A stretch of 64,000 nt of DNA from Nissolia schottii (GCA_003254905.1 QANU01043359.1:78911-142910), one strand, 5' to 3'. Shown: positions 20,926 through 35,329, numbered from the stretch's first letter. Numbers and translations are program-made. The notes: generated by a model from the sequence alone, not told the origin.

Positions 20926-23351
20926 TCAAATAAATTCTGTATTCTCTGCAGTAGACATGATCAAACCCAGGTGCTTAGTTAAAGGAATGTTACCAACTCC
21001 AGAAATAACAAGAATAACCAAGTCCGTCCCAGGCAGGATACTTAAACTTTCTGTTTCACTCGTCCTGTAGTTAATGTAATTAATTACTGGCAAATAACAA
21101 TTTATCATGTTTACATTCTACCTTGACAGAGTTTCCAACTTCCTCTAGTTTCTGCAGTAGCAACGGCTTCCCAGAAGTACAATCATGTCTCGATGACATT
21201 GATGGAGACATCTACAGGTGAAGAAAACAATGTCAGAGAGAGGAAGGGAAAGAGGATGGTGATAATCAGTGACCAACATGAACAGTGAAAGCTATAATCA
21301 ATACCTGAGTTTTACGTAGTGAAAGCTATAATCAATACCTTTGAGTTTTACTTGGTTAATGATTTAAATTATTGGACACCAGAAACAAAAAGAACAAAAG
21401 AAGAGAGTAAAACCTCAATTTGGTCATCAAAAGAGTTGTAAAACATCAATTTGGTCAAAGATTTGTAACATCAATTTAGTTCTCGAAATGTTTAATCTTA
21501 TTTCATAACATTCAGATTATTAATTTGGTGACTTTGAGAGACTAACTTAAAATAAGTTTTAATCTTTCAAAGACCAAATTGATGTCACAAATCTGTCGAA
21601 GACCAAATTGATGTCTTGCAACTCTTTCAAGGTCCAATTTGTGGTTTTGATGGGAAATTTAAATAATTTATCCTCAGCACATAGGCTGTAGTAGTGCACA
21701 TACATAGGGTAGATGACCTACCATCAGAGGTGGAACATCTTCTAATGTAGAAACCTGTCGAGAAAACATCTCATTTCTCAAGTATGATAGGCGCATCATA
21801 ACTGCCTGAAAATAATTGAAAGGATGCAAAAAGCAGTTCCTCATAACCCATGTTATTGACTTAAAGTGACACAAGAAAAGAAGGAAAAGATAGGGCAGAT
21901 GGTCTGACACTATTGAATACCTTCCTGAAAGTATTTGGATTTGCAATGCCGTGGATTTTAACATCATCACTGGGTGGCCTTCTTACACCAATGTTTTCAA
22001 TTCTCAGAGAGTAGACACCAAACAGCGACTGCAAATATCCTGCTAATAGGAATAATTAGGAAATAAAAAACAGAGAAATTAAAACCATAGGATCATAAAA
22101 CAATTGCCTAAGGTTAGAAGGCTTAAAAAAAGGAAATATAACCTTCCGAAATAAATAGTTTAAAACTAGAATTTAAAAGAAAGGCCAAAAGCTCAGGGAA
22201 ACACAGAACTGAACCGCAAAACCTCACCTTGTTCAACCACGACATCAGCCACAGAATGCAATAAAACATGCTTCTCCTTCTGCATGACCCCAAAACATGG
22301 AAATGGTACTGGCCTTGTAACCTGAACTAGATAAACATACATAAGTAAGTGTGCAACATGTGATGGGATCCATACATGCAAACATTTGCATTCAACATGA
22401 TCAAAAAGATTTTGTTTTGTTCCTCTAAAGTATCTCTTAATTGTTTATCCACATCATGAATACTCAACAAGATTTTACATTTTCCATCGATTGCCAAACA
22501 CAACCCTCCTTGTTTGATCCATGTAGCCGACTTTATCTGGTAAGAAAATGCTTTGTTGCTATACCAAGGTATCTCTAATGAGACTAATCATACCAGAACA
22601 ATCACAACAGGTTACCAAGCATTACTAACTAGTAGACCACCTTCCCATCATGTGCCTGTTCCAAGCTTAAAGCTAAAACCAATTTCTTTTTATAAACTAG
22701 AACCAACCAAAAATAAAAATTTATATCACAAAGTTAACGCAAGCAAATTCCAAAAATCAAATGACTCCATGCAAATTCACACCCACTTACACACGCACAC
22801 ACACACACACACACACAAGTGGGGTAAGAAAATCACAAGTAAACCATCACTTTAGTCCGTGAAATCATAATCACCGGGCATAACATTCCCTAACTTCAAT
22901 AAGTGAGCTTCTATATCCCCAATAGCAGGAACTAACTTCAAATGAATCTCCTAAAATCAAAGACTACGATAATCCACTCTTAACTATTCCCAAAACAAAC
23001 AAAAAATGATTTTTTATTTCTTTTGTTACAAAAGAAGAAAGCGCAAAGAAATGGCGAATTCACCTTGTAAACAATGGCGTTTGGAGTGAGGTACAGTTTT
23101 CTGGAGCGGATTTCCCTCCTGAGTATAATCCTTCTGACAGGGAGATAGAGCAACATGAGGAGGCCAATGCCCCAAGCCAGCATCAGCAACAGCGAGTAAA
23201 GGACCCACTGCGCCGTCTGGTACTTGACGAAATCGTGCTCCGTCTCCTGAAACGACGCCGCATAGAGCACCGCTTCTCCGTCCTTGCTTCCCTCACTCTC
23301 CTCCTCCAACAACCTCTTCTCCAAACTCTCGATTTCCACCGCCTCGTCCAT
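20926..23351 (-). CDS. Conserved plant single-pass membrane protein (DUF7642-like), six exons
   Basis: Predicted 240 residues. Exons on the minus strand: 23351-23064, 22321-22228, 22039-21921, 21805-21722, 21211-21122, 20973-20926, with GT-AG sites and consistent phases. Start MDEAVEIESLEKRLLEEE; acidic N-terminus; one strong hydrophobic helix at about 48-71 (WVLYSLLLMLAWGIGLLMLL) followed by basic RRIILRREIRSRK; then a beta-rich PH-like stretch (KLYLTPNAIVYKVTRPVPF, HVLLHSVADVVVEQGYLQSL, FGVYSLRIENIGVRRPPSDD). The tail contains MRLSYLRNEMFSRQ and ends in ENTEFI. I recall homologues across plants labelled DUF7642, with no known function. The last exon is the least certain because its acceptor is weak. 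The ATG at 23351 is chosen because the upstream in-frame extension lacks family-like sequence. Confidence 0.78.
21400..21660. repeat. Foldback MITE in intron 4 of the DUF7642-like gene
   Basis: Inverted-repeat arms. The left has CATCAATTTGGTCAAAGATTTG; the right has its mirror, GACCAAATTGATGTC twice and CAAATCTG. Arms are about 100 bp with a short AT-rich centre near 21520. No coding capacity. Confidence 0.7.
22790..22816. repeat. (CA)n microsatellite
   Basis: Roughly ten CA units in intron 1 of the DUF7642-like gene. Confidence 0.9.
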
Positions 23352-23567
23352 CGTTCCCACGTGAATGAGTGTTCGGCGCCCTTCGCAGCTTCCAATCCTT
23401 TCGAAACGCAGCCGGATTTTCACGGTTGCAGAGCTATAAAGAGGATTAAAGAGGTTAATCACTTTTTAATCTCCTTCCTGTTGTGTTAATCGTGCTCAAC
23501 TGTGAGGCGTCGTTGTCGCTAGACGGGGATCCTTTGGTCCTTGCTTGGTTTTAGTTTTATTTTCACN

Positions 23568-25079
23568 ACAAAACAAGGTGAACCTCATGCAAGTTCTAAT
23601 TGCTTCTTTGACCTCCATTGATTTTTCGTGATCTTCATCATCGTTCTTTATTTTCTACACAATCATCATCAATCATCGTTGTTCGCTTTGTCAAATTTGT
23701 TTTCGGTTCCTAATCCATCATTCGAGACATAATTCTCTCCTAATTTGATATCCAAATTCATCGGTGTTTTCTACTAATCGAATCGAGGGAACGAACGGGA
23801 TATAACTCTTTAAAACTTTCCTTGAATAGACTACATATTTATATGAGTGATCCTCAAATTTTAGTAGGAATTGTAAATAATTTGTGTTAATTACATCGTA
23901 TGTTTGTGCATGCATGTTGTACATGTTTGCGCACTAAAATGGTAAAAGTTTGTGCACTCCTCATTCATCTTAATTTCTCACATAATAATTTGTGTTAATT
24001 GCGGCATATGTTTGTGCACCCTTTTTGTACATATTTGTGTAATATAATAGTAAAAGTTTGTACTCTCCATTCCTCTTAATTGCTCACCGACTAGCTGTGT
24101 TAACTACGTCATATGTTTGGTACGTATATTGTACATGTTTGTATATTTAAATGTTAAAAGTTTAACTCGAAGCAATCATCGTAAGCTATCAAAAAAATAA
24201 AATCAACATCAAAAGATTCCATCTGGATTTATTTCTATTTGACAAACTTTTAGAAATTTCTCTAAAAAAACACTACACATGGTTGATCATAAGAAAGAAT
24301 CTATTTTAAGGATGAAAGAATCAATTCTTTTGCAATTCATCCAAACTGTATTCATCCTTCAACTCATCCAAACTCTCGTGAATCTTCAACTCTCCTTTAT
24401 TTTGATGACCACCACATACAACCATGCCTTGATTAGCGCTACTTTATACCACCAAGAGTAAAAGAGCCCAAAAAAAAAAAGAGCATCGAAAACTAATTTA
24501 GAAAGAAATCACAAAGTTAATATTAGGTACCAATAGAACATTTTTTTTAACAATGTTGCTACATGTACACCTTTCAACCTGCCACTATATTGCCAACCAC
24601 GATTTTAATACGTTTCGGGCCCACTACAAACTTCCCAACCATGTTTCCTCACACACGATCCCTTCTCCATCTTCAATGTGTGTGCACATGCGGTTTATGT
24701 AAATTGTTTGCCCTTCTCTAAGTTTTATGTAAATCGTTCACGCACGATCCACACACCTTTACTCTATGTTTGCACAAACAATAAAATAATGTTGCACAAA
24801 CATTACAATTAATATGCACAAACATATTAGCATACTAACATGTATTATAAATCACAGATATAAGAAAAAAATGCTGACACAAACAATATATGTGCACAAA
24901 CTTAAAAATGTGTCAATGACATTTCTTATAATTTCTAATACACAAACTTTTACCATTACACTACATAAACATATAAAATATGATGCAATTAACATAACTT
25001 ATCCTGTGAGCAATTAAGATAAATGGGCAACACACAAACTTTTACCATTATATTGCAGACCACACAACCACCTTTCTAG
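23568..25079. repeat. AT-rich region with TTTGTGCA / TGCACAAA words
   Basis: No gene. The left half (about 23880-24170) repeats TTTGTGCA(C/T) and AAAAGTTTGTG. The right half (about 24740-25060) carries the reverse words TGCACAAAC and ACAAACTTTTACCATTA, so the two halves look like opposed copies. The centre (24260-24470) is non-repetitive. A single N lies at 23567. Same family as 44.28-44.99 and 53.27-54.11 kb. Confidence 0.5.
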
Positions 25080-26526
25080 GGAGTGTTCCACGGAATAGGG
25101 ACCACTCAACCACCTTCCAAGGAGTGTTCCACGGAACAGGGACCACTCAGGTACCTTCCAAGGAACCACTCAGCCATCTCTCAAGGGAACCACTCAGCCT
25201 TGCTTCTTTTCTTGTTTTTCTCATTTTCTCACACTTTTCTCAAACATTCATCTCGGGGCCAAACACCACATATTCCAACAATTCACATGAACCACCATTT
25301 ATGTCCAAGAATCATTAAAACAACGTAAACACAACCAACATGCAACACAATATATATCATACTATAGTTTTCAACACATAACACATACAAACCACCAAGG
25401 TGTTGATTTTTCCAAGGTTTACCCACTTCCTAAGGGAGTTGGATGAAGGTGAAAAGTGCTTGAGAAGAAGTCCCAAAAGTCTTGAGAGTTCAAGCTTTGT
25501 GACCACCTTTTTCCCAAGATGAAGCTTAAAGATGGAGATTAGGGATTATGTGGCTCGTGTGAGGAAGGAAGTGAGTTTTTCTTTGTGATTTGTGGAGGAA
25601 AGTAAGAATGCAAGGATGATGGTGGGGGTGGCTATAGGGTTTCGGTTCATAGAGAGAAAAATGAAGCAAGAAGGCAAGAAAATAAGAGGAAAATGAGAGG
25701 ATGAATTAGTAATCTCCTAAGCTTGCTTGGCTTGTCTTTTTAAATGCATGGAAATGAAATTTCTATGAAGACTTTGGGGAGTGAAGCCACGGTTTTGTGG
25801 CTGATGGATGAAGGAAAATTTAAATTATTTTTCAAGAAGTGAGGTGATGGATGCATGGTGTGTGTAAGTGAGTGTGTGAGTTTGTGTGTGTAAGTAGATG
25901 TGTAAGTGAGTTGGTGAGAAAACATGAGTAGGTGGCTGCCATGGGGTGAGGTAGCCGGTGTTTTTGGGGAAATTTGAGGAAAGATGAGTGATTAAAGTGT
26001 GTATAGGGTGTATAGTGAAAGTACATGATGTAATAATGGTTGCTTAGGCTTGTAGTAGGCTAATTAATTTCTCTTTGGAAGAATGCCATGGCACACACAC
26101 ACACACACGGTTGGGCTGAACTTTTTGGGCAGAAAATTATGTCCTTGGACAATGAGAAATGGTGCGTTGGATCGTGTTTGGTCATTAAATATTCATATAT
26201 GTGTATGACTACGTGCGCGAAAAATTAACGAATGTCGTAAAAATTATCTAAACATAAAAATGCACTATTCAAACACTTAAAATAAGGAATTTAATTTGAT
26301 TTAAGGTATTCATCATTTTTCTTTCGTAAAAGTGTATTTTACAGTTACCTTCGATACGTAATTGAATTCTGACGACGACCGAAAATCGGTCCAGATCGCG
26401 AAACCATTATTTTGACTGGTATTATTAGAAAATAAATTTTGTGATTTAATTTTTCAGTCTCAATAATTGGCTCGTCTAATTATTTATTATGCAAAACTCT
26501 TCGTAAGGAAAAAGCGGGATGTTACA
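25080..26526 (-). mobile_element. LTR family copy C, U5-truncated
   Basis: The right end AAAGCGGGATGTTACA (26511-26526) is the family terminus, so sense is minus. It shares TTTACCCACTTCCTAAGGGAG (25419-25440) and the GAAGTCCCAAAAGTCTTGAGAG region with copies D and E. It ends abruptly near 25080, after a short CCACTCAG array, where TTTGTGCA-word DNA begins. Confidence 0.65.
25083..25200. repeat. Short array of GGACCACTCAG / GGAACCACTCAG
   Basis: Five or so imperfect units containing CCACTCA(G/A) with AGTGTTCCACGGAA and CCTTCCAAGGA spacers, inside LTR copy C at the place where copy E has its long array. Confidence 0.65.
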
Positions 26527-26614
26527 TGGCCATCCTTGACTAAAAGGGCCTCTTGACCTTGAGAGAGACTAGTGACCATTAACCCTGACCATTAATTATT
26601 GGTAAAAACCATAA

Positions 26615-27344
26615 TTGAATAAGATAATAATTGGAGTTGAGCTCATTCCTACCATTCATGGCATGTTCTTATCGCAACACAAGTTTATTAGGGACCTTCT
26701 TGAAAAGTTTGATATGGCTAGGGCAAAACCATCCCCTACACCACTATCATCCACGACCACACTCAAGCTTCATGATGGTTCTTCCTCCGCGGATGCCACT
26801 CAATATCGACGAATAATAGGAGCCCTTCAATACTTGAACATGACAAGGCCAAACCTCTTCTTTGCCATTAACAAGCTGCCCCAGTTCATGCACAAGCCAA
26901 CCAAAGTTCATCTTCAGCATCTTAAAAGATTATTGATATCCCTGAAATCCACCATTAATTTTGGCCTACAACTCAATAAACCAGACTCCTATAATTTCAT
27001 TACTTTCTCCGATGCAGATTAAGGAGGTAACTCAGATGATTACACCTCCACCTCAACCTATATCACCTTTTTTTTGGAGGCAACCCCACCTCGTGGAGCT
27101 CTAAAAAATAGTGCACTATGGTTAGATCATCTATTGAAGCTTAATATAGAGTTGTCGCCGTTAATTCTGCAAAAAATCATGTGGTTAGTAAACCTCATAA
27201 GTGAGCTACAAGTAGCACAACCCAACACTCCTTTACTATTCTGTGATAATATCGGTGCCACATATCTGTTTGCCACTCTTGTTCTGCACTTTCGCATGAA
27301 GCATATTAACCTTGATTTCCATTTTGTCCGTGAGCAAGTTCAAA
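26615..27344 (+). pseudogene. Copia RT/RNase H fragment, truncated and mutated
   Basis: Reads GVELIPTIHGMFLSQHKFIRD, then YRRIIGALQYLNMTRPNLFF, QFMHKPTKVHLQHLKRLL and NFITFSDAD followed by a stop, then [20 protein letters not shown] and [14 protein letters not shown]. Gag, protease, integrase and LTRs are absent. The reading ends at the CACTACAAGAAA junction at 27345. Confidence 0.8.
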
Positions 27345-27361
27345 CACTACAAGAAATTTTC
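27345..27361 (+). mobile_element. CACTA-like terminus
   Basis: CACTACAAGAAATTTTC interrupts the Copia fragment exactly where its similarity stops. CACTACAAGAAA is the common CACTA (En/Spm) terminus of plants. I could not find the opposite end in the window, so only the end is called. Confidence 0.4.
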
Positions 27362-29071
27362 TGTCTTTGTTTTTGTGTCTCTGTCCCCTTGTTATGTTTC
27401 TAGTACCAAATGCAACCTATGAAAAATTGTATGATAAGTGCAGTTTCCTAATATTCTAAATTGCTTTACACATAAATTTGTCTCAAGAAGTGCCAATTAA
27501 CAAATATTAACATTAAACTAATTATACAAAGAAAGGTGAATAAATTAAAGATCCAAATATATTATAACAATTAAGAAAAAATTCTAAAATATTTTTATTA
27601 TATTTTATATTTTTATCATTGTAAATATTTAATCACCCGTTCATCGCACGGGTAACAATGCACCGGTAAATACACGTGTAACCTTTTAAATAATAAATAG
27701 TTGTGATGGTTAAATATTTGTTCACGTAAATAATGAAATAAGGAAATTTCAAATCATTCAACCCATTTCATATTTTATATTAGGCTCCTTCTAACCTGGA
27801 CCAGGCTCTTACAGAGACCAAAGTGGTCCAGGATTAAAAAATTAAAAAATTTTAGAAAGTTACCACTATAACCCCACTTTCTCCAAAATTCATCTATGTC
27901 GCTTTGGTCCCTTTCTCTTTTTTTTTTTCCTTCTCTCTCTTTCTCATTCTTCCTTCTACAGGGCTACCGTCGCCATGGCCGGTGGCCGGTGGCAGTTAGC
28001 CCCTTCCTCTCTGTCCTTATCTCACTATCTCACTCACACTCTCTATAGTTTCTCTCTGTTTCTTTCCTTCTCTCCTGAATCTCTCAGATCCGGCTCTCTT
28101 TGGCTCTTTCCCTGGTCTGTTTTGCATGTGTGTGTTTGGCTTAGATTTTTTGTTCTATGTGGGTTTCTTTCTTTGCTGGTGGGTGAGGTTCAGTGGTGGG
28201 GGGATTGAAGTTGCAGTGGTTATTGAGAGTGTGAATGAGTGTGAAATGGTCGTTGAAAGGGATGTAGTGGTGGGGCAAATGAGAGATCTGACGGGGACTA
28301 GAGGTGAGAGCCAGAGGCGGTGGTGTTTGGAATGCTTGGGGGATGAAAGGGGGAGCGGAGTGGAAGAGGAAGAAAGTCGGGAAAGCAATGAGAGAAGTAG
28401 CAAATCTAGGAGGAGAGAGAAACGCGAATAACGGTGAAGGGCGTTGTTGACCGGTGGTTTAGGAGGCGGAGGAGTCACCGATGATGAGGGAAAGAGGGGG
28501 TGGAGGGAGACAAAGGAGATGGTGGATGGTGGTGCTGATTCTGGCAATGTGGGTGGAGGCAGCACCGACAATGTGGGCGGAGATTGAGGAGGTGCAATTG
28601 AAGAAGGGTTAGGACAAGATTAAAAAAATTAAAAAGATGAAAATAGATATAATTAATAAATAAAATAAAATATTATTAAAATGTAAATAAAAATTATTAT
28701 ATATTATTATATAATTATTTATTAGATTTAATCTTAGCCATTTAGTTGTAGAGGTTTTTCGGACCATGTTAGCCTTAGCATTCGGATTAGACCCTTAAGG
28801 CTAATACTTTGATTTTACGGCTAACATCCTCCTTACACCTCGCCAATTTTCACTTTCAGGAGAGGTAACGGAGCTTTATCACCGCGATTAGTGGTCGTGG
28901 CGGCAGCTCCAACCACCAGCGCCGGCAAGCATTCCCCTCCTTGCAACCACATCTAAGTAATGTTAAGAGCTCTTTTACCCTCTCTGTCTTCTCTATTCTC
29001 TCGTGTTATTTATTTTGCTCTCCCTCTGCTTTCTCTATTCTCTAGCCTCGTTACCTGTGAATCAGAAAAGA
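27362..29071. other. Intergenic DNA and helicase 5' region
   Basis: 27362-27780 is AT-rich. 27900-28610 is a GC-richer island, pyrimidine-rich on the left (CTCTCTCTTTCTC) and purine-rich on the right (GGAGAGAGAAACGCG). It is low in complexity and gives frames on both strands that resemble no family. 28866-29071 is probably 5' UTR and promoter of the helicase gene. No TATA box is obvious. Confidence 0.4.
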
Positions 29072-32000
29072 ATGGGGACGACGAAGAAGAGCACGAAGAG
29101 CGAGAAACCCGTCAAGCTAGTGATGGAAAACAACAAGGTTGAGAAGAAGGAGGTTAGCGATTCCACCAGCCACGCATCGAAAGGAAACGACACCGTTTTC
29201 GCTTCTTGCTCCTTCCCCAGCCTTGGCCTTCACCCTAACTTATGCAACGAACTCCGTGGTATTTTCAACTTCATCTCCTTTTGGTTTTTGTGAATTTTTT
29301 GGTTCCCAATGATCCATAATAAGCATGCCTGTATTGAATTCAGCTCATGGGCAAGCTGCAATTTTCAAAAGTGAAAAAAAAAGTTTCATTTTTTTTTCTT
29401 GACAGAAAGGTTGGGGTTTGAGGTTCCAACGTTGGTGCAAGCTCAAGCTATTCCTGTTATTCTCTCTGGTCGTCATGCGTATCCTTTGTCTTTTAATCTC
29501 TCTGAGGATGTTCACTTCTCTTGCTTTTTGTTTGGTACTTCATGCTATAATTTCTTTATTTCGATGTTGGGTTCTTTAATGTGAGAATTTTAGACTGGTT
29601 AATGCTGCCACGGGCACGGGGAAGACCATTGCGTACTTAGCTCCAATTATTCATCACTTGCAGAATTATGATACTCGAATCCAACGCTCTGATGGAACTT
29701 TCGGTGAGTGTTTTTTAAGTAGTCCATTCTATTTTGTAATTGCTTTTTTTCACAATTTCAAAGTAGCTTCTCACTTCTGTTTTTGGAAATAGATAACTCT
29801 TTTATATGCTTAATACTCTCCGTGATGTTATATTGCTTTGGATTTGAATGTAGTGTTATTAGATGATGAAAATAATGCTTTCAATGGGAAAAAGTTGAAT
29901 ATATAATTTATACTTATTTTTTGAGCATTACTTCATTGAGTGGCAAGTTGCGTCGCATTTGTTTCCAAAGGTGTCAAGTTCATCTTGCTTGTTTTGAGGA
30001 ACGGAGATGTGTAGTATAATGAGAATGCACCATCAGAAAGATATATTAGACATTATTGTGCTAACCCCTCGGTTTTGCTGTTTCGTAACTTTTGTTACAC
30101 CAAGAAATACAACATTTCTTTCTTGTCATGATAAAGTTTATTCTGAATTAATCATGCATTTAATTGTTTTATTGGAAATAGCGTTGGTTCTTGTACCAAC
30201 GCGGGAACTATGTTTGCAGGTTTATGAAATTCTCCAGAAGCTATTGCATCGGTTCCATTGGATTGTGCCAGGGTACATTATGGGCGGTGTAAATCGATCA
30301 AAGGAGAAAGCCAGGCTACGCAAAGGTGGAAATCATGTATATTCATCAAGCACATTCTTCTTATCTATTCATCTATTTTCTCCATTCCACAATCCTATCA
30401 TCAAACTGATGGGAACAAAATTATGAAAAAAAGAAAATCTATGTCATGGCGACAAACATTGTTTAATTTGTGCTTGATCTTGTCTGAAGATCAAAATCGG
30501 ACACTAATTACACTTGATCAAATTTCTAACTTTCATTGTTCCTATTTTAGGCATATCAATTCTTATAGCAACTCCTGGACGCCTTCTAGATCACTTGAAG
30601 AATACATCGTCCTTCTTGTTCACAAATTTGGGCTGGATTATTTTTGATGAAGCTGATCGGTATGGTTTCCATCTATTGCTGCAGTAGAAATTACCATATG
30701 TTGGCATAGTAAATGTGATACTGATTCTATATGTAGTATTTACTTTGTTATATCTTTTCTCATGAATTTTTTAGCTGGATATGTTATTTAGTTTTGTATT
30801 ATTTTATTTTATTTTGCAGGATTTTGGAATTAGGATTTGGAAAAGATATACAGGAAATACTAGATCTTTTAGGTTCAAGGAAAACAGGATATGACAACCA
30901 GGAGAACGCGGTTCCAAGAAACTCTAAAATTCAAAGACAGAGTTTGCTTTTGTCTGCCACCTTAAATGAGAAAGTGAACCACCTTGCTAAACTTAGTCTA
31001 GAAAATCCTGTGATGATTGGACTTGAAGGTAAAACAGTAGAACCAATTTCAAGAATTGAAAGCCTTGATCCTTCAAAATCCGATGAAGACAATGAAGACA
31101 AGTATTCCAGTAAAATACAAGCAGTTGGAGATTATAAAGTCCCCATACAGTTGATACAGAGATACGTGAAAGGTATGTGATAATTAGAAGTTATTTAGCA
31201 TTCTAATTTAACGTTAATTTTCTTGAGATTCTGATGACATGATTGGATCGCTATGCAGCGCCTTGTGGTTCACGGCTTCCTGTGCTTCTTTCGATTCTAA
31301 AGCATCTTTTTGAAAGGGAGACTTCACAAAAGGTAAGGCTTCACTTAATCTTCAGCCCCTTTCGTTCTCTTGCTGATTGAATCTGTTTTGCAGGTGGTTT
31401 AAAATTAAAAAAATTTGCACTTGACTAATACCTCTATTGTTGTCAACAATATGACCTATGAATCATGTGATATTTCTGGTGTAATTTTGTCAAAAATATA
31501 CGTAGATGAAGACAACAAAGTTTCGTGGAATTTGGATATGCCATGACAAATTTTATTTACCAAAAAATGAAAGTCATTGTATTTTGGTTAGGGGACTGGA
31601 ACTTATATTCAGCATGAATTAATAAGCAAACTATATTTCCCTTATCAAAGCTCTTGTTATTAAAATATTATGCTTTATGATTCACAGCATTCGCCTATTG
31701 GTTCCACAGGTTGTGTTATTCTTTTCAACATGTGATGCAGTAGACTTTCACTATTCACTATTCAGCGAATTCCACTTCTCATCCTATCCTCAAGCAGAAG
31801 AAGGGATCAGGCAGAAGTTTCTTGGATGCAAAACTTTTCGGTTGCACGGTAATATGGAACAAGAGGACCGGAGAACCACTTTTCAGGCCTTTAAAACTGC
31901 GAAATCAGCTTTGCTTTTATCCACTGATGTTTCTGCTAGAGGCCTGGATTTTCCGAAGGTTCGATGCATCATTCAATATGATTCTCCAGGGGAAGCTACT

Positions 32001-35000
32001 GAATATGTGCATAGGTATATATACCTATTTGTTTGCTTTGGCTTCTTTTCTTTTCATTTTTTTCCCCTCCATTTTTTTGGAGGTGGGTTGGTTTTTCATT
32101 AATTCTATTCTATACTCTTTCTACTGCATGACCAATGTTTTCTTTTTTATGTAAGAAGGTTTTATCAATTGGGTTTACTAAGTATGAGCAATGTTGTTAA
32201 AAGAGAATGTTGACACGTGTAAACATCAAAATTATCCTTTAAAAGATATATAGATGCATGTCTAAACATTCATACATAAGCATTTAACTCAAACTTAAGC
32301 ATCAATGTCAATACTTTAATGAAAGTAAGAGTTTAATCAATTAATCTGAACATTTCCATTATTATCCTCTTTGTTTTGCTTGATTAGTTCTATCTTTTTG
32401 TAGTTCGTAATCGTTGATTTTTTGGGGGTGTGATTTATTGCCTCCTCTTTAGCATCATTGGAAACAATGATGTCTTCTCCTCCATTTCTTTCGGATTATA
32501 AAAACAGTATTTATCCTGATCAGCTAAATGATCCTCATATCATTGTATTAAATTTTACTATAAGAAATAACCAAAAAATGGCTCACTTTCAAAATTAAAA
32601 TGAAAGGTCCTGCTTTTAATGCTTTTAAGCAACTTCTCATGCTTTATCCCAAAACAGTTGTGTAATGAAATTGAAAACATTTTCCATTTTCCATTTTCTA
32701 GAAGCAGATGTATGGGATGATTCTAAGTGTAATTTTTACCAACCACTAGTAAGTGTTGCTTGTTTCAATAGATTTCTCATCTTGTAGATCTAGAAGCATC
32801 TTTCCAGGTCTTCTGTGTAAAGTTAGTCTTCTAATATGATTTTAAATGCTATTACTTCTGATCCATCATGAATTCATGATGCAGAGTTGGTAGAACTGCT
32901 CGGCTGGGTGAAAGAGGAGAGTCATTGTTATTTTTGCAACCAGTTGAAATAGACTATTTACAAGACTTAGAGAAACATGGTGTCTCACTGACAGAGTATC
33001 CTCTTTTCAAAGTGCTGGATAGTTACCCACTGAATGGACAAAAGAACCACATAAAGAAGCCTGTTTTCATAGACTCGCATCCCTGGGTCTTCTGTCTCCA
33101 GAAGGCAATTGAATCCTTCATCATGACCAAGGTGATCTTCATCGCTGATCTTTCTGAATTGTGCATTTGTGCTGATGGTCCGTGTCTTATCTAATTGAAT
33201 AATCTTTGAGGGAGTAGTATTCTAACATTTAATCCTATTTTGATTTGAAAAATATACCATCAAATTTTTAACTTAGGAATCATTATCATTGGAAGAGAGT
33301 GTGGGAAGGAAAGGGGGGGGTATCTGTTTGGATGTTAAGTGAGGAAAGAAAGGGGGCTTCTTACCGTTGTGTGGGAGTTGAAGTTAAACTTGTGTGAATG
33401 GGAGTTACTTACTCTTAATTCAAAATAAATTCTTCCATTGTGCTTCCCCGCCCCCCTAATTTGAGGTAGGGGAAAAATTTTGGGCTTTGAAGGGTGGAAC
33501 ACATCCCCTTATTATTTATTTCCTTCCTCCTTAATATCTTCCAATAAAGGTTTGAGTCACTTTTTCCTTCAGATTCCTCATTTCAATCCTCAACACCCAT
33601 ACAAAGGATAGGAGAATAATGCAGAGCCAATGAGAAAGTGAATCAAATGTGAGACAATCTAATTAAAAGGGCGAGAGATGAGTGCTATTAAAACTTATGG
33701 ACCAACTGTTATGTTTGGATAGTTAGTGTTGAATGGAATGGAATAGTGTGTGATGGAATGATATGGAGTGGAGTTGAATGTAATGGAATAAATGTCCTGC
33801 TCCATTGTTTGGATATCAAAGGATGGAATGGGAAAGAGTTTCCACTTGTTTGGCATTGCAATGGAATATGATGGAATGGTGAGAATTTGAAGTTATTTTT
33901 TAATACCCAATTCCATTCTATTCCGTTCAAATTGGAGGGGAAGGTAAGTAAGAGTATTGAATGGAAAGAGATGGAATGTATTTCATTAAATACCATTCCA
34001 TTCCATCATATTTTAAAGTATCCAAACAATGGAATGTAACATCATTCCTTTCTATTTCACACCATTCCACCATATTCCATCAATCCAAAAGGAAAAAACT
34101 TTGCTTTAGTTTAAAATTGATTTTACTGAAAGTTTGGTTTTTCATAGAGCCCAATGGCTTTGTTGATTCAGGGAGCTAACCACACTCGTGGGCTTAGACC
34201 TGGTTGTTATTTTACATGTTACTAATATGTAAAATAATTGATAGTAGTCTTGAGTAAACATGTTTAAGTTGATCATGCTAATTGTGCTAGCCGTTGATTC
34301 TCCTAGTTTTTAGTTGACATTGGCTATGCATATGGCAAAGTAAGGGTGGATGTCCAAACCTATATGCTCCAGATGTCTAGTTTTGGGTGTAAGGGTGGAT
34401 GTGTTAAGACCTACATCAATTCAACATATGGCCAAAGTATCCTTTTGATTAGCTTGGTCAATCCTACTCTCTTAAGCTAGCTTTTAGCATGGAGTTAGAC
34501 TCACTGAATTCTGTAAGTATCAATGGCTCAATGCATAGTTATATTGACGCTCCAGAAAAGAAGGGCAAATTAGCCAAGGAACTTGTAGCTCAATTTGCAT
34601 AAAACCATGTTTTTAAGACTTGGGTTTGAGGATGAGGTTGATGTTTGATCCTCTACTAGGCCACCTAGATCCCTATCCAGGAGTTAAAACCTACAATGTA
34701 TCAACTAAAAGGTTAAATTTGACCATATATTGAATGTAAAAAAAAAGTGATACCCTTGATTGATGTTAAGTAGTTAGAGACCAAATCTTAACAGTTATCT
34801 GTCAAGCATGCACTCTTTAACAGAATGTATGGGCATTCTGCATATGAATATGATAGAAGACCATCTATCAAACAGGTCTAGGAAACATAAGAGGGGGGAT
34901 GGGCTGGTGAGTGGTGCACTTAGAGCACTGCTGTAGGGACTTCAGGGATGATGTATGCAGATTGTTAAGAGAAAAACAGATAGGAAAGTGAGGGTGAGTT

Positions 35001-35329
35001 GGTTAGAGAGTTCTGTACAGCGAGAGGAGAGGAAGGGGAGGCCTCCATGTCTGTAAATCCTGGATTCATTGATCATGATGATGATGATCAAGGATCCTTC
35101 AGAAATATACACTTATAGCCTATGATGCATAAATACTTCGTTTTTGCTCACATATGCGTATTAGCATCAAATACTGTTTGCCTTTGAAATTTTTTGAACT
35201 AAAAGATTAGATTTTTTATTCAATCTATTGTTGTTTATCTATTATCTAGGAAAAGTTATTTTATCCAAAATAAAATTTGTTTAGCCTTCTTGAATTGAAA
35301 GATCAAGATCAAATCATGATAAATATCCA

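Noticed and set aside
28155..28571. Pro/Ser-rich and Glu/Arg-rich frames in the GC island
   Set aside because: Low complexity on both strands, no splice context or family similarity.
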